A stretch of DNA of 64,000 bases from contig CAKQMB010000014.1 of assembly GCA_934254825.1 (NCBI GenBank), positions 1 to 64,000 of the forward strand, written 5' to 3'. This DNA comes from an uncultured Clostridia bacterium (GTDB lineage: Bacteria; Bacillota; Clostridia; Christensenellales; Borkfalkiaceae). The stretch's first letter is position 1. Each line of letters starts with the position of its first letter. Made by a program: the position numbers and the translations under genes. Of the stretch, positions 32,361 through 40,277 are shown in pieces. Under the pieces are notes generated by a model, which was not told the origin of the DNA, searched no databases, and saw nothing but the letters and a program-made list of their open reading frames with translations.

Positions 32361-33482
32361 ATGGAAAAATTTTATTTCGAAACTATAAAACAGGATAGCG
32401 AAACGGGCGCGAGAGCGGGAATACTGCACACTCCGCACGGAGACATAGAAACCCCCGTCTATATGCCCGTAGGCACGCAAGCCACCGTAAAGGGCGTTTA
32501 TCCGAGAGATCTGAAAGAAGCGGGTTCGCAGATTATCCTTGCGAACACCTATCATTTGTATATGCGCCCGGGAGACGAGATAGTCAAAGCCGCGGGCGGA
32601 CTTCACAAGTTTATGAACTGGGATAAGCCGATTTTGACGGACAGCGGCGGATTTCAGGTTTTTTCTCTTGCGAAACTTAACAATATCAAGGACGACGGCG
32701 TGACTTTCAGTTCCAACGTGGACGGAAGCAAGCATTTCATAACCCCCGAAAAGGCGATAGATATCGAAAACAATCTCGGCGCGGATATAATCATGGCGTT
32801 CGATCAGTGCAGCGAGTACGGCGCGGATTATAAATCGAGCGTAAAGGCTATGAAGCGTACGCTCGCCTGGCTCGACAGATGTTACAACCACCACAAGAAC
32901 GACGAGCAGGCATTGTTCCCGATCGTTCAGGGAAATTTCTATAAAGATTTAAGAACTCAGTCTCTTAAAGAGACGATACCTTACGCGAAATACGGCATAG
33001 CCATCGGCGGACTTTCGGTCGGCGAACCGAAAGATCTTATGTACGAGCTTATGGACGTTATGCTTCCCGATTACCCGACGAACGTTCCGAGATATCTTAT
33101 GGGAGTAGGCAGTCCCGATTGTCTCGTCGAGGGCGTTATGAGGGGTATAGATATGTTCGATTGCGTTCTGGCAACCCGTATCGCGAGAAACGGCACGGCT
33201 ATGACCTCGCAGGGCAAAATCGTCGTGAGAAACGGTAAATACAAAGAAGATTTCACCCCGCTCGATCCCGAGTGCGATTGCTATTGCTGTAAAAATTACA
33301 CGAAAGCTTATCTTCGCCATATGGTGAACGTGAACGAGATGATGGGCGGAATGCTTTTAAGTCTTCACAACATAACTTATCTTCATAAGCTTATGAAAGG
33401 TATGAGAAACTCCATTCTCGGCGGTTATTTCAAGGATTTCCGTAAGGAATTTTACAAAAAATACGAAAATCGGGACGTTTAA
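32361..33482 (+). CDS. tgt: tRNA-guanine transglycosylase
   Basis: This 373-residue enzyme has the nucleophile region LTDSGGFQVFSL, the binding loop GGLSVGEP and the zinc site CDCYCCKNYTKAYLRH. It exchanges guanine 34 of GUN-anticodon tRNAs for the queuosine precursor. It lies in the usual clostridial order queA-tgt-yajC-secD-secF. Confidence 0.97.
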   Translation: MEKFYFETIKQDSETGARAGILHTPHGDIETPVYMPVGTQATVKGVYPRDLKEAGSQIILANTYHLYMRPGDEIVKAAGGLHKFMNWDKPILTDSGGFQVFSLAKLNNIKDDGVTFSSNVDGSKHFITPEKAIDIENNLGADIIMAFDQCSEYGADYKSSVKAMKRTLAWLDRCYNHHKNDEQALFPIVQGNFYKDLRTQSLKETIPYAKYGIAIGGLSVGEPKDLMYELMDVMLPDYPTNVPRYLMGVGSPDCLVEGVMRGIDMFDCVLATRIARNGTAMTSQGKIVVRNGKYKEDFTPLDPECDCYCCKNYTKAYLRHMVNVNEMMGGMLLSLHNITYLHKLMKGMRNSILGGYFKDFRKEFYKKYENRDV

Positions 33483-33619
33483 AGCGGACGAATAGCCGTA
33501 AAGTGTGAAAAATGACAAAATTTTTTTATTTTTCGCATAAATAAGCTTGATTAAATTATTACAAAAATATAGAATAGAATAAACCAAAGGTTTGGTAAAT
33601 AAAATTCAGGAGAGAAGAA

Positions 33620-34075
33620 ATGTTTTATAATTTACTTTCTGCGCCCGCTTCGACGGACTCGACTTCCGCAAGCGGCGGAGTAGGAACCCAGCAGATAATA
33701 ATCTGGATAATCCTCGGCGTATTCCTCGTCGGTCTTATCGTTATGAACTTTTTGTCCAACAAAAAGAGAAAAGCTCAGATGGAAGCCGAAAAAGAGAAGA
33801 GAAACGCCATTAAACCCGGATTTAAAGTTATGACTATCGGCGGTATCGTCGGAACGGTTGTTTCCGTCGACGACGAAGCCAATTCTTTCGTTTTGCAGAC
33901 GGGTACGGACGAAAATCCCAACTATATCAAATTCGACAAGGTTGCGATTTACAGTTCCGAGGATCCGAACGAAGCCGCGGCTCACGAGGACTTTCACGAT
34001 GAGGCTCCCGAAGCCGAAGCAGCTCCCGAAGCCGAAGAAACTCACGACGAAGGTACGGATTCCGATAAAGAATAA
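33620..34075 (+). CDS. yajC: Sec translocase accessory protein YajC
   Basis: This 151-residue protein has one membrane helix (~20-45), the conserved PGFKVMTIGGIVGTVVSVDDE, and an extended acidic Glu/Ala/Pro tail. YajC associates with SecDF at the membrane. The acidic tail is longer than in many members. AGGAGAG precedes the ATG. A terminator-like hairpin follows that also holds the ribosome site of the next gene. Confidence 0.92.
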   Translation: MFYNLLSAPASTDSTSASGGVGTQQIIIWIILGVFLVGLIVMNFLSNKKRKAQMEAEKEKRNAIKPGFKVMTIGGIVGTVVSVDDEANSFVLQTGTDENPNYIKFDKVAIYSSEDPNEAAAHEDFHDEAPEAEAAPEAEETHDEGTDSDKE

Positions 34076-34094
34076 AAAAGTAATTTTAACGAAA

Positions 34095-34126
34095 ACCTTC
34101 GCATAAGTATTAGCGGAGGTTTTTTT
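34095..34126 (+). terminator. Hairpin with T-run that contains the next gene's ribosome site
   Basis: ACCTTCGC (34095-34102) pairs with GCGGAGGT (34113-34120) and is followed by T residues up to 34126. The ATG of the next gene is at 34127. GGAGG (34115-34119) is buried in the 3' arm, so the hairpin can both stop transcription and hide the ribosome site. Confidence 0.7.
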
Positions 34127-34504
34127 ATGGACGGTATCCGCGGACAAGGTTTTTTAGGACAATTTATAAAAGGAGTGATCACCGCCGTCGCGGTGACGCT
34201 TATCGCTGTTCTCGCTTTCGCGCTCGTGCTTAGTCTCACGAATTTATCGGACGGAGTCATAAAACCCGTCAGTCAGTTTATCAAGCTCGCTTCGGTGTTC
34301 TGCGGAGCGGCGGTTGCGGTTAAAGACGACAAAGGTTTTTTAAAAGGCGCGGCGATAGGGGCGACTTCGAGCGTGCTTACTTTTCTCGTTTTCGGACTTA
34401 TAGGCGGAGGTTTGTCGTTCGGACTCGGCTTTTTCATCGACGTTTTATGCGCCGCGGTGATGGGCGGTCTTTCGGGCGCGATAGCGATTATAAGAAAAAA
34501 ATAA
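34127..34504 (+). CDS. TIGR04086-family membrane protein
   Basis: This 125-residue protein has four predicted membrane helices, a GVITAVAVTLIAVLAFALVL first helix and a Gly-rich pair in the second half (GAAIGATSSVLTFLVFGLIG). The family is found next to yajC and secDF in Clostridia; its function is unknown. In many relatives the SCIFF peptide gene scfA and its maturase follow here, but neither is present in this window. Confidence 0.72.
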   Translation: MDGIRGQGFLGQFIKGVITAVAVTLIAVLAFALVLSLTNLSDGVIKPVSQFIKLASVFCGAAVAVKDDKGFLKGAAIGATSSVLTFLVFGLIGGGLSFGLGFFIDVLCAAVMGGLSGAIAIIRKK

Positions 34505-34519
34505 CAGGGAGATTTACAA

Positions 34520-35173
34520 ATGAAAAAAATTATTGCGGTTTTACTTTCGGCGATAACGATTTTTGCGGTTTTGTCGTCGGTTGCGGGTTGTTCGTCGGGC
34601 GGAAGCCTTGCGAACGGCTGTAAGTTTACTCTTACGCCCGCCGAAGAGACAAGCGCGGAGGAACTCGAAGCTGCCGCGAAAATCGTTAAAGAGAGGCTTT
34701 TAAAGGCGTTTTCGAATGCCGAAGTGGAAAATCGGGACGGAAAACTTTTCGTAAAAACGCCGAAAATCGATGATCCCGACGCCGTTATGGAAATAATCTG
34801 CGAAAAGGGCGGAGTGGATTTCAGAGACTCGGCGGGGAACGTCAGATTGCGCGGCGAACATGTCAAAACCGCGAAAGCCGGGTATAACGAAAGCGGCGAA
34901 CCGTCGGTATTTCTCGAATTTACGGAAGAGGGTACCGGACTTTTTGCGCAGGCGACGAAAGATATCGCGGACGGGAATGACGGCGTTGAGAACGTCCTTT
35001 ATATTTATCTCGGAAGTATAATGATTTCCGCTCCGAAAGTGACCGCGGAAATTCCGAACGGACTCGCGATGATAAGCGATTTCGGTTCGTTTGAAAAAGC
35101 AAAAGCCTTTGCCGCGGCGACGGAGGTCGGAAGGTTGAACGTGGGCTTTAACGTCGCGCGAGAAAACGCATAA
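34520..35173 (+). CDS. Lipoprotein with a stand-alone SecD extracytoplasmic domain
   Basis: This 217-residue protein has a lipoprotein signal (VLSSVAGCSS). It then aligns with the external P1-type region of SecD encoded at 35442: GGVDFRDSAGNVRLRGEHVK here against GELQFRDSKGNVKVRGEHVK there, and IYLGSIMISAPKVTAEI against IYLGDRLISSPTVSEEI. The SecD/F membrane helices are missing, so it cannot be a proton-driven pump. It most likely arose by local duplication of the 5' part of secD plus a new signal peptide. A role in folding or release of exported proteins is inference. Confidence 0.82.
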   Translation: MKKIIAVLLSAITIFAVLSSVAGCSSGGSLANGCKFTLTPAEETSAEELEAAAKIVKERLLKAFSNAEVENRDGKLFVKTPKIDDPDAVMEIICEKGGVDFRDSAGNVRLRGEHVKTAKAGYNESGEPSVFLEFTEEGTGLFAQATKDIADGNDGVENVLYIYLGSIMISAPKVTAEIPNGLAMISDFGSFEKAKAFAAATEVGRLNVGFNVARENA

Positions 35174-35334
35174 AAATTTATAACGGGCGGGCGGGAATTT
35201 TTCTCGTCCGTTTTTCGTTTGCTTTTCTTTTGCCTTCTGTCTGCTTTCGTTTGTTTTACGTCCGTTTTTTTTGTTCAAAAACCTGAAAAAATACAAATAA
35301 AAAAATAATAATTCAATTTTTTCCGTTAAAATTA

Positions 35335-35363
35335 TTGACTTATAGGCGTTTAAGTTATATAAT
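35335..35363 (+). promoter_or_regulatory. Promoter of secDF
   Basis: TTGACT (35335-35340), a 17-base spacer and TATAAT (35358-35363). It lies about 80 bases upstream of secD. Confidence 0.8.
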
Positions 35364-35441
35364 AATACAGTATATGGAATTTATTGTCGGGCATACTCGA
35401 AAATAGATTCGGACAAACACAGGCAAAAGCAGGAGGCAATA

Positions 35442-36722
35442 ATGAGTAAGACTAAATCAATTGTGATTCTTACTGTATTGGCAATACTTATTGCGTTCTT
35501 CGGAGCGGCGAGCTTCGTATCGTTCGAAATACCGAACAGCACGAAGGATTATAAGTCGATTTTCGGAACGATCGGAAAAGGTATTGACCTTGAAGGCGGA
35601 TATTACGCCGTTCTCACCCCTAAGGACGGATCGACGGCGAATGCCGAAGAAATCGACGCCGTTATCGAAACTCTCAGATCGAGACTTGACGAGAACGGTT
35701 ACACCGAAGCTACCATCACCAGACAGGATAACGGTCTGAGAGTAGAGATCCCCGCGATCGACAATCCCGACGACGTTATGGCTCTTATCGGCGATCAGGG
35801 CGAACTTCAATTCAGAGATTCCAAGGGTAACGTTAAGGTAAGAGGCGAACACGTCAAGAACGCGAGAGCGGGTTATAACGAAAACGGCGATCCTACGGTA
35901 TATCTCGAATTCACTACCGAAGGAACCAAACTTTTCGCGAGCGCGACAAAAGCTATCTCCGCAAAAGAAGACGGAGTCGACAACACGCTTTCCATTTATC
36001 TCGGAGACAGATTGATTTCTTCTCCCACGGTAAGCGAAGAAATCGCGACGGGACAAGCTACGATTACGGGTATCGATTCTTACGATACGGCAAAGACTAT
36101 CGCTTCCGTCATAAAGAGCGGTTCTTTGTCGATAAGCTTCCAGATAAGCGAATCGAGACAGATAAGCGCAACGCTCGGCGATAACGTCCTGAACGGCGCA
36201 ATGATCGCGGCGGCTATCGGTCTTGTGGTTATTTTCATTCTTATGATTACTTTTTACAGAGGAATGGGCGTAGCCTCGTCTATCGCGCTTATGATTTACG
36301 TTATTCTTTACGTTGCGGTTCTCGCGCTTTTCCCGGGAGTTCAGCTTACGTTCCCCGGTATTGCGGGTATCATCCTTTCGATAGGTATGGCGGTCGACGC
36401 GAACGTAGTTATTTTCGAGAGAATAAAGGACGAATACGGCAACGGAAAGAGAGTTAAAGCTTCGATAGATTCGGGCTTCAAGAGAGCGGTCGTCACCGTT
36501 TTGGACTCCAACGTTACGATAATCATCGCGTCGGTAGTTCTCTGGATATTCTGCTCGGGTTCTATAAAGGGCTTCGCGATAACTCTTTTCCTCGGCGTTA
36601 TAGTTTCGCTTTTCACGGCTATTTTCGTAACGAGATGGCTCATTAACGTTATGAGACCGTTCGGCGGAGAAGAAGACGAAGGCGCGGCTAAACTCTTCAA
36701 CCTTAAAAGGAGGGACGCGTAA
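35442..36722 (+). CDS. secD: Protein translocase subunit SecD
   Basis: This 426-residue protein has one N-terminal helix, an external domain (~35-245) and five C-terminal helices with SIGMAVDANVVIFERIKDE, the conserved RND-type D-N motif. SecDF uses the proton or sodium gradient to help preproteins leave the Sec channel. AGGAGG precedes the ATG. Its stop overlaps the secF start by one base. Confidence 0.96.
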   Translation: MSKTKSIVILTVLAILIAFFGAASFVSFEIPNSTKDYKSIFGTIGKGIDLEGGYYAVLTPKDGSTANAEEIDAVIETLRSRLDENGYTEATITRQDNGLRVEIPAIDNPDDVMALIGDQGELQFRDSKGNVKVRGEHVKNARAGYNENGDPTVYLEFTTEGTKLFASATKAISAKEDGVDNTLSIYLGDRLISSPTVSEEIATGQATITGIDSYDTAKTIASVIKSGSLSISFQISESRQISATLGDNVLNGAMIAAAIGLVVIFILMITFYRGMGVASSIALMIYVILYVAVLALFPGVQLTFPGIAGIILSIGMAVDANVVIFERIKDEYGNGKRVKASIDSGFKRAVVTVLDSNVTIIIASVVLWIFCSGSIKGFAITLFLGVIVSLFTAIFVTRWLINVMRPFGGEEDEGAAKLFNLKRRDA

Positions 36723-37837
36723 TGAGTAACTCTCTTAAAAACAAAAAGATTAAAATCGTAGAAAAATTCGTAATTTTCATTTGTATAAGCTTGGTCGTTA
36801 TCGCTGCCGGCGTTGCTATGCTTTTCGTTAAGGGCATGAACCTCGGCGTAGAATTCAAAGGCGGTATGACGCTGGAAGTCGAAATTACCGACGACGTCGT
36901 AACAAGCAATATCAAAGGTGCGGAAGAGGACGCTTTCAAAGCAGACCTTAACAACTGGCTTGCTTCGGGAAACGTTAAGCTCGGCGAAGATACCTACAAG
37001 TTCAATCCCGCGGCTAACGTTCAGAAATCGGGCGACAACACTTTCGAATTCAGAGTAGATAAGGACGCTTTGAAAAACGGCGCGGCTTATGTTCTCGATA
37101 CGAACAGCGACGGATTTACCGATACTTTCTCCAAAGAAACGGGCGAAATGAGCGTAGCCGTCAAAAATTACGTTATCGATTGGGTTAAAACCAATAAAGA
37201 TATGACGATTACGGAAGACGACGTAAACGTTAAAACGCACACTATCGGAAACGAAGTAATGCAGGCGATCATCAGAAACGCCGCCATAGCCGTTGCCGTT
37301 GCCGTTGCGGTAATTCTTGTATATATCGCTATCAGATTCACCTGGATTTCGGGTATTGCGGCAATCCTCGCGCTCCTTCACGACGTACTCGTCATGACGG
37401 CTTGCACGGTTATTTTCCAGATTCCCGTCAACTCGACGTTTATAGCGGCGATAATCACCATTATCGGTTACTCGATCAACGCGACGATCGTTATCTTCGA
37501 CCGCGTAAGAGAACTTGAAAAGAATCCTTCGGATTCCCTTCTTACCGACGCGGAGATCGCGAACAAAGCAATCGCAAGCACGGTTTGGAGATCCATTCTT
37601 ACAACCATAACCACTTTGGTTATGATCGTAGCTCTTGCGATATTCGGTAACTCGACGATCCGTGAATTCGCTCTTCCGATAATCTTCGGACTTATCGCGG
37701 GCGCTTACTCGTCGGTACTTCTTTCTGCACCTATCTGGGTATACCTCAGAAAAATGTTCGGAATGTCCGGCAAAAGACCGAAAGTAAAGGCAAAAGCAAT
37801 AAAAGGCGAAGCTGCTGCGGAAGCGGCTCAGGCTTAA
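36722..37837 (+). CDS. secF: Protein translocase subunit SecF
   Basis: This 371-residue protein has GVEFKGGMTLEVEI after the first helix and IIGYSINATIVIFDRVRE in the last helices. It is longer than usual SecF (~300) because of ~80 extra residues in the first external loop (DLNNWLASGNVKLGEDTYKF onwards). It pairs with SecD. The ribosome site AAAGGAGGG lies inside the end of secD. Confidence 0.95.
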   Translation: MSNSLKNKKIKIVEKFVIFICISLVVIAAGVAMLFVKGMNLGVEFKGGMTLEVEITDDVVTSNIKGAEEDAFKADLNNWLASGNVKLGEDTYKFNPAANVQKSGDNTFEFRVDKDALKNGAAYVLDTNSDGFTDTFSKETGEMSVAVKNYVIDWVKTNKDMTITEDDVNVKTHTIGNEVMQAIIRNAAIAVAVAVAVILVYIAIRFTWISGIAAILALLHDVLVMTACTVIFQIPVNSTFIAAIITIIGYSINATIVIFDRVRELEKNPSDSLLTDAEIANKAIASTVWRSILTTITTLVMIVALAIFGNSTIREFALPIIFGLIAGAYSSVLLSAPIWVYLRKMFGMSGKRPKVKAKAIKGEAAAEAAQA

Positions 37838-37850
37838 TCGAAACAATTTC

Positions 37851-37877
37851 GGGCGGACTTAGTATCCGCCCTTTTTT
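37851..37877 (+). terminator. Terminator of secDF
   Basis: GGGCGGA (37851-37857) pairs with TCCGCCC (37865-37871) and is followed by six T. Confidence 0.85.
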
Positions 37878-37953
37878 GTTTAATACGAATACGAAGAATA
37901 TATTAAAATAAAATCCGCTTTTTAAACTTATATAAAACGGGCAAATAAATATA

Positions 37954-40224
37954 ATGGTAATAACTAAAACGCCGCCGAAAGGCATTGAAAATTTAATAAC
38001 GGAAATATCGGAAAGATGCGGCGTGTCGGCGGCTTTTTCAAAACTTCTCGCGTTAAGAGGGATAAAATCCGCAGAAGAAGCCGAAAAATTTATCAAGCCC
38101 GACAAAAAGAATTTATACGATCCGTATTTGTTTACGGGTATGAAAGAAGCCGTTTCGAGAATAGAGGCGGCAAAAGCGAACGGCGAAACGGTAGTCGTTT
38201 ACGGCGATTACGACGCCGACGGCATATCCGCCACTACGATTATGTACAGAGGGCTTGTAAGCTACGGAGTGGAGACTTACGCCGTAATCCCCGAAAGGGA
38301 AAACGGCTACGGACTTACCGCGGGCGTACTTGAAAGAGTTCTCGAAGAATATTGCCCCGACCTTATCATAACGGTCGACTGCGGAATTTCGGCATATTCC
38401 GAAATAGAGGAACTTAAAGATCTCGGCGTAGACGTTATCGTCACCGACCACCACGAAATTCCCGAACAAATTCCCGATTGCACGGTTATAAACTGTAAGC
38501 TTGAAGGTTATCCGTTCGACGGACTTTGCGGCGCGGGCGTTGCTTATAAAGTCATCCGCGCGCTGACGGGCGAGACGGCGGATAAATATCTCGACCTTGT
38601 TGCCGTCGCCACGATTGCGGACAGCATGCCGCTTACGGACGAAAACAGAATTCTCGTAAGCGAGGGGCTGAAACTTATCAGAAGCGGCAGGGGCGCGAAA
38701 GCTTTAAGAGCCTTAGCCGAGGTCGGCGGAATGAAAGAAACGGGCGCGCAATCGCTTGCTTATTCGATCGCGCCGAGGATAAACGCCGCAGGCAGAATGG
38801 GCGACGCTTATTCCGCGCTCGCCGCGTTCACTTCGGACGATAATTTCGAAATCAAAATTCTTGCCGACAAACTCAATTCCTATAACGTCGCGCGGCAGAC
38901 CGAATGCGACGAATTGTATAAATCGGCAAAGGTACTTTTAAAAAACAAATCCCCGTTTTCAAGGGTGATAATTTTATCGGACGAAAGCTGGAAACCCGGA
39001 ATAATCGGTATCGTCGCGGCAAAACTTATGGAAGAATACCGCAAACCCGCGATACTTTTCACCGAACAAGGCGATGTTCTGCACGGAAGCGCAAGGTCGT
39101 TCGGCGAAATCAATATTTATAAGGCATTATCTTTTGCAAAAGACCTGCTCGAAGGTTTCGGCGGACATTCGCAAGCCGCGGGCGTTACGATAAAAAGGGA
39201 AAATCTCGAAAGACTCGAAGAGAAATTGAACGAATACATAGCCGAAAATTACGGAACGGAGATTTTCTCGGGCGATACGGAAGTTGACGGGATAATTACG
39301 GGCAAGTTCGGGATAGATCTTGCGCGTGAACTCGAACTTATGGAGCCTTGCGGAGTGGGTAACAGACGTCCCGTGTTCGCGCTCGACATAAACGAAGCTT
39401 ACGCGTCTCCGATAAAATTCGGTTCGCCGCACGTTTCATTTTCCACGCCGAAAATCGACCTTATGTATTTCAACGGTTACGACGATTTGTCGGTTTTAAA
39501 CTCCGCAAGCGAAAAAGTAGTCGTTTTCGAGCCGAAAATATCCGTTTATAACGGCAGAGAGTCTTTAAAAGGCTATGTAAAAAGCGTTTTCCCGATCGTG
39601 AACGACGGAGAAGAGGTAAAGCAGTCGCTTTTCGAAAATCAACTGAAAAGCGAAAACGAAAACGAAAATGTCGAAACAATAAACAGCGAAAAAGCGCGGG
39701 AAATTATCCGCGAAGCCGAGCGCGAGATTTACGGAACGCTTTTCGTTATTTCCGATCCCGAAACGGCAAAAGCTTTTCCCGAACTTGAAAATACGGAAAA
39801 ACAGCTGTTAAAGCCGTGCGCCAAGGGCAATCTCAACGCTTTGTGTTACGGACTTTCCGGCGGGGATTACGGCGAATACGAAAAAGTCGTATTTCTCGAC
39901 AAGCCGCTTTTTGTTCCGTTCACGGGTACGAAAACATATGTAAACGCGGATATAAACGGCTTTAATTTCGATAAGAACAACGCGGACAGAAACGAACTTA
40001 TCGGAATATATCTGAAATTGAAGAATTTACCCGGCGGTTTTTCGTCGGCAAAGGAAGTATGTTCGAAAACGGGCGAAACGTTTACCGAAAAAGTAATTTT
40101 TGCGCTCAAAGTTTTCGAAGAGGTAGGTCTGATCGAGAAGCGCGGCGGTAAATACTTCATCGTCGGCGGAAAGAAATGCGATCTGAACGCTTCCGTTATA
40201 TTCGGCAGGGTTAAAAATTACTGA
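37954..40224 (+). CDS. recJ: Single-strand DNA exonuclease RecJ
   Basis: This 756-residue protein has the DHH phosphoesterase motifs DYDADGISATT, VDCGISA and TDHHE, the DHHA1 region GGHSQAAGV, an OB-like domain and a C-terminal extension (~560-756) typical of Firmicutes RecJ. It degrades single-stranded DNA 5' to 3' in repair and recombination. No strong ribosome site precedes the ATG at 37954, and the start fits the family N-terminus only loosely. Confidence 0.93.
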   Translation: MVITKTPPKGIENLITEISERCGVSAAFSKLLALRGIKSAEEAEKFIKPDKKNLYDPYLFTGMKEAVSRIEAAKANGETVVVYGDYDADGISATTIMYRGLVSYGVETYAVIPERENGYGLTAGVLERVLEEYCPDLIITVDCGISAYSEIEELKDLGVDVIVTDHHEIPEQIPDCTVINCKLEGYPFDGLCGAGVAYKVIRALTGETADKYLDLVAVATIADSMPLTDENRILVSEGLKLIRSGRGAKALRALAEVGGMKETGAQSLAYSIAPRINAAGRMGDAYSALAAFTSDDNFEIKILADKLNSYNVARQTECDELYKSAKVLLKNKSPFSRVIILSDESWKPGIIGIVAAKLMEEYRKPAILFTEQGDVLHGSARSFGEINIYKALSFAKDLLEGFGGHSQAAGVTIKRENLERLEEKLNEYIAENYGTEIFSGDTEVDGIITGKFGIDLARELELMEPCGVGNRRPVFALDINEAYASPIKFGSPHVSFSTPKIDLMYFNGYDDLSVLNSASEKVVVFEPKISVYNGRESLKGYVKSVFPIVNDGEEVKQSLFENQLKSENENENVETINSEKAREIIREAEREIYGTLFVISDPETAKAFPELENTEKQLLKPCAKGNLNALCYGLSGGDYGEYEKVVFLDKPLFVPFTGTKTYVNADINGFNFDKNNADRNELIGIYLKLKNLPGGFSSAKEVCSKTGETFTEKVIFALKVFEEVGLIEKRGGKYFIVGGKKCDLNASVIFGRVKNY

Positions 40225-40277
40225 AACAAATCATATATAATTATATAAACGTCGCAATTTAAGCAAAATCGAAGACT

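Noticed and set aside
36341..37846. 501-codon open frame on the minus strand opposite secD/secF
   Set aside because: It is a mirror of strongly coding plus-strand secD/secF, with no ribosome site and low-complexity Arg/Ser-rich translation typical of antisense shadows.
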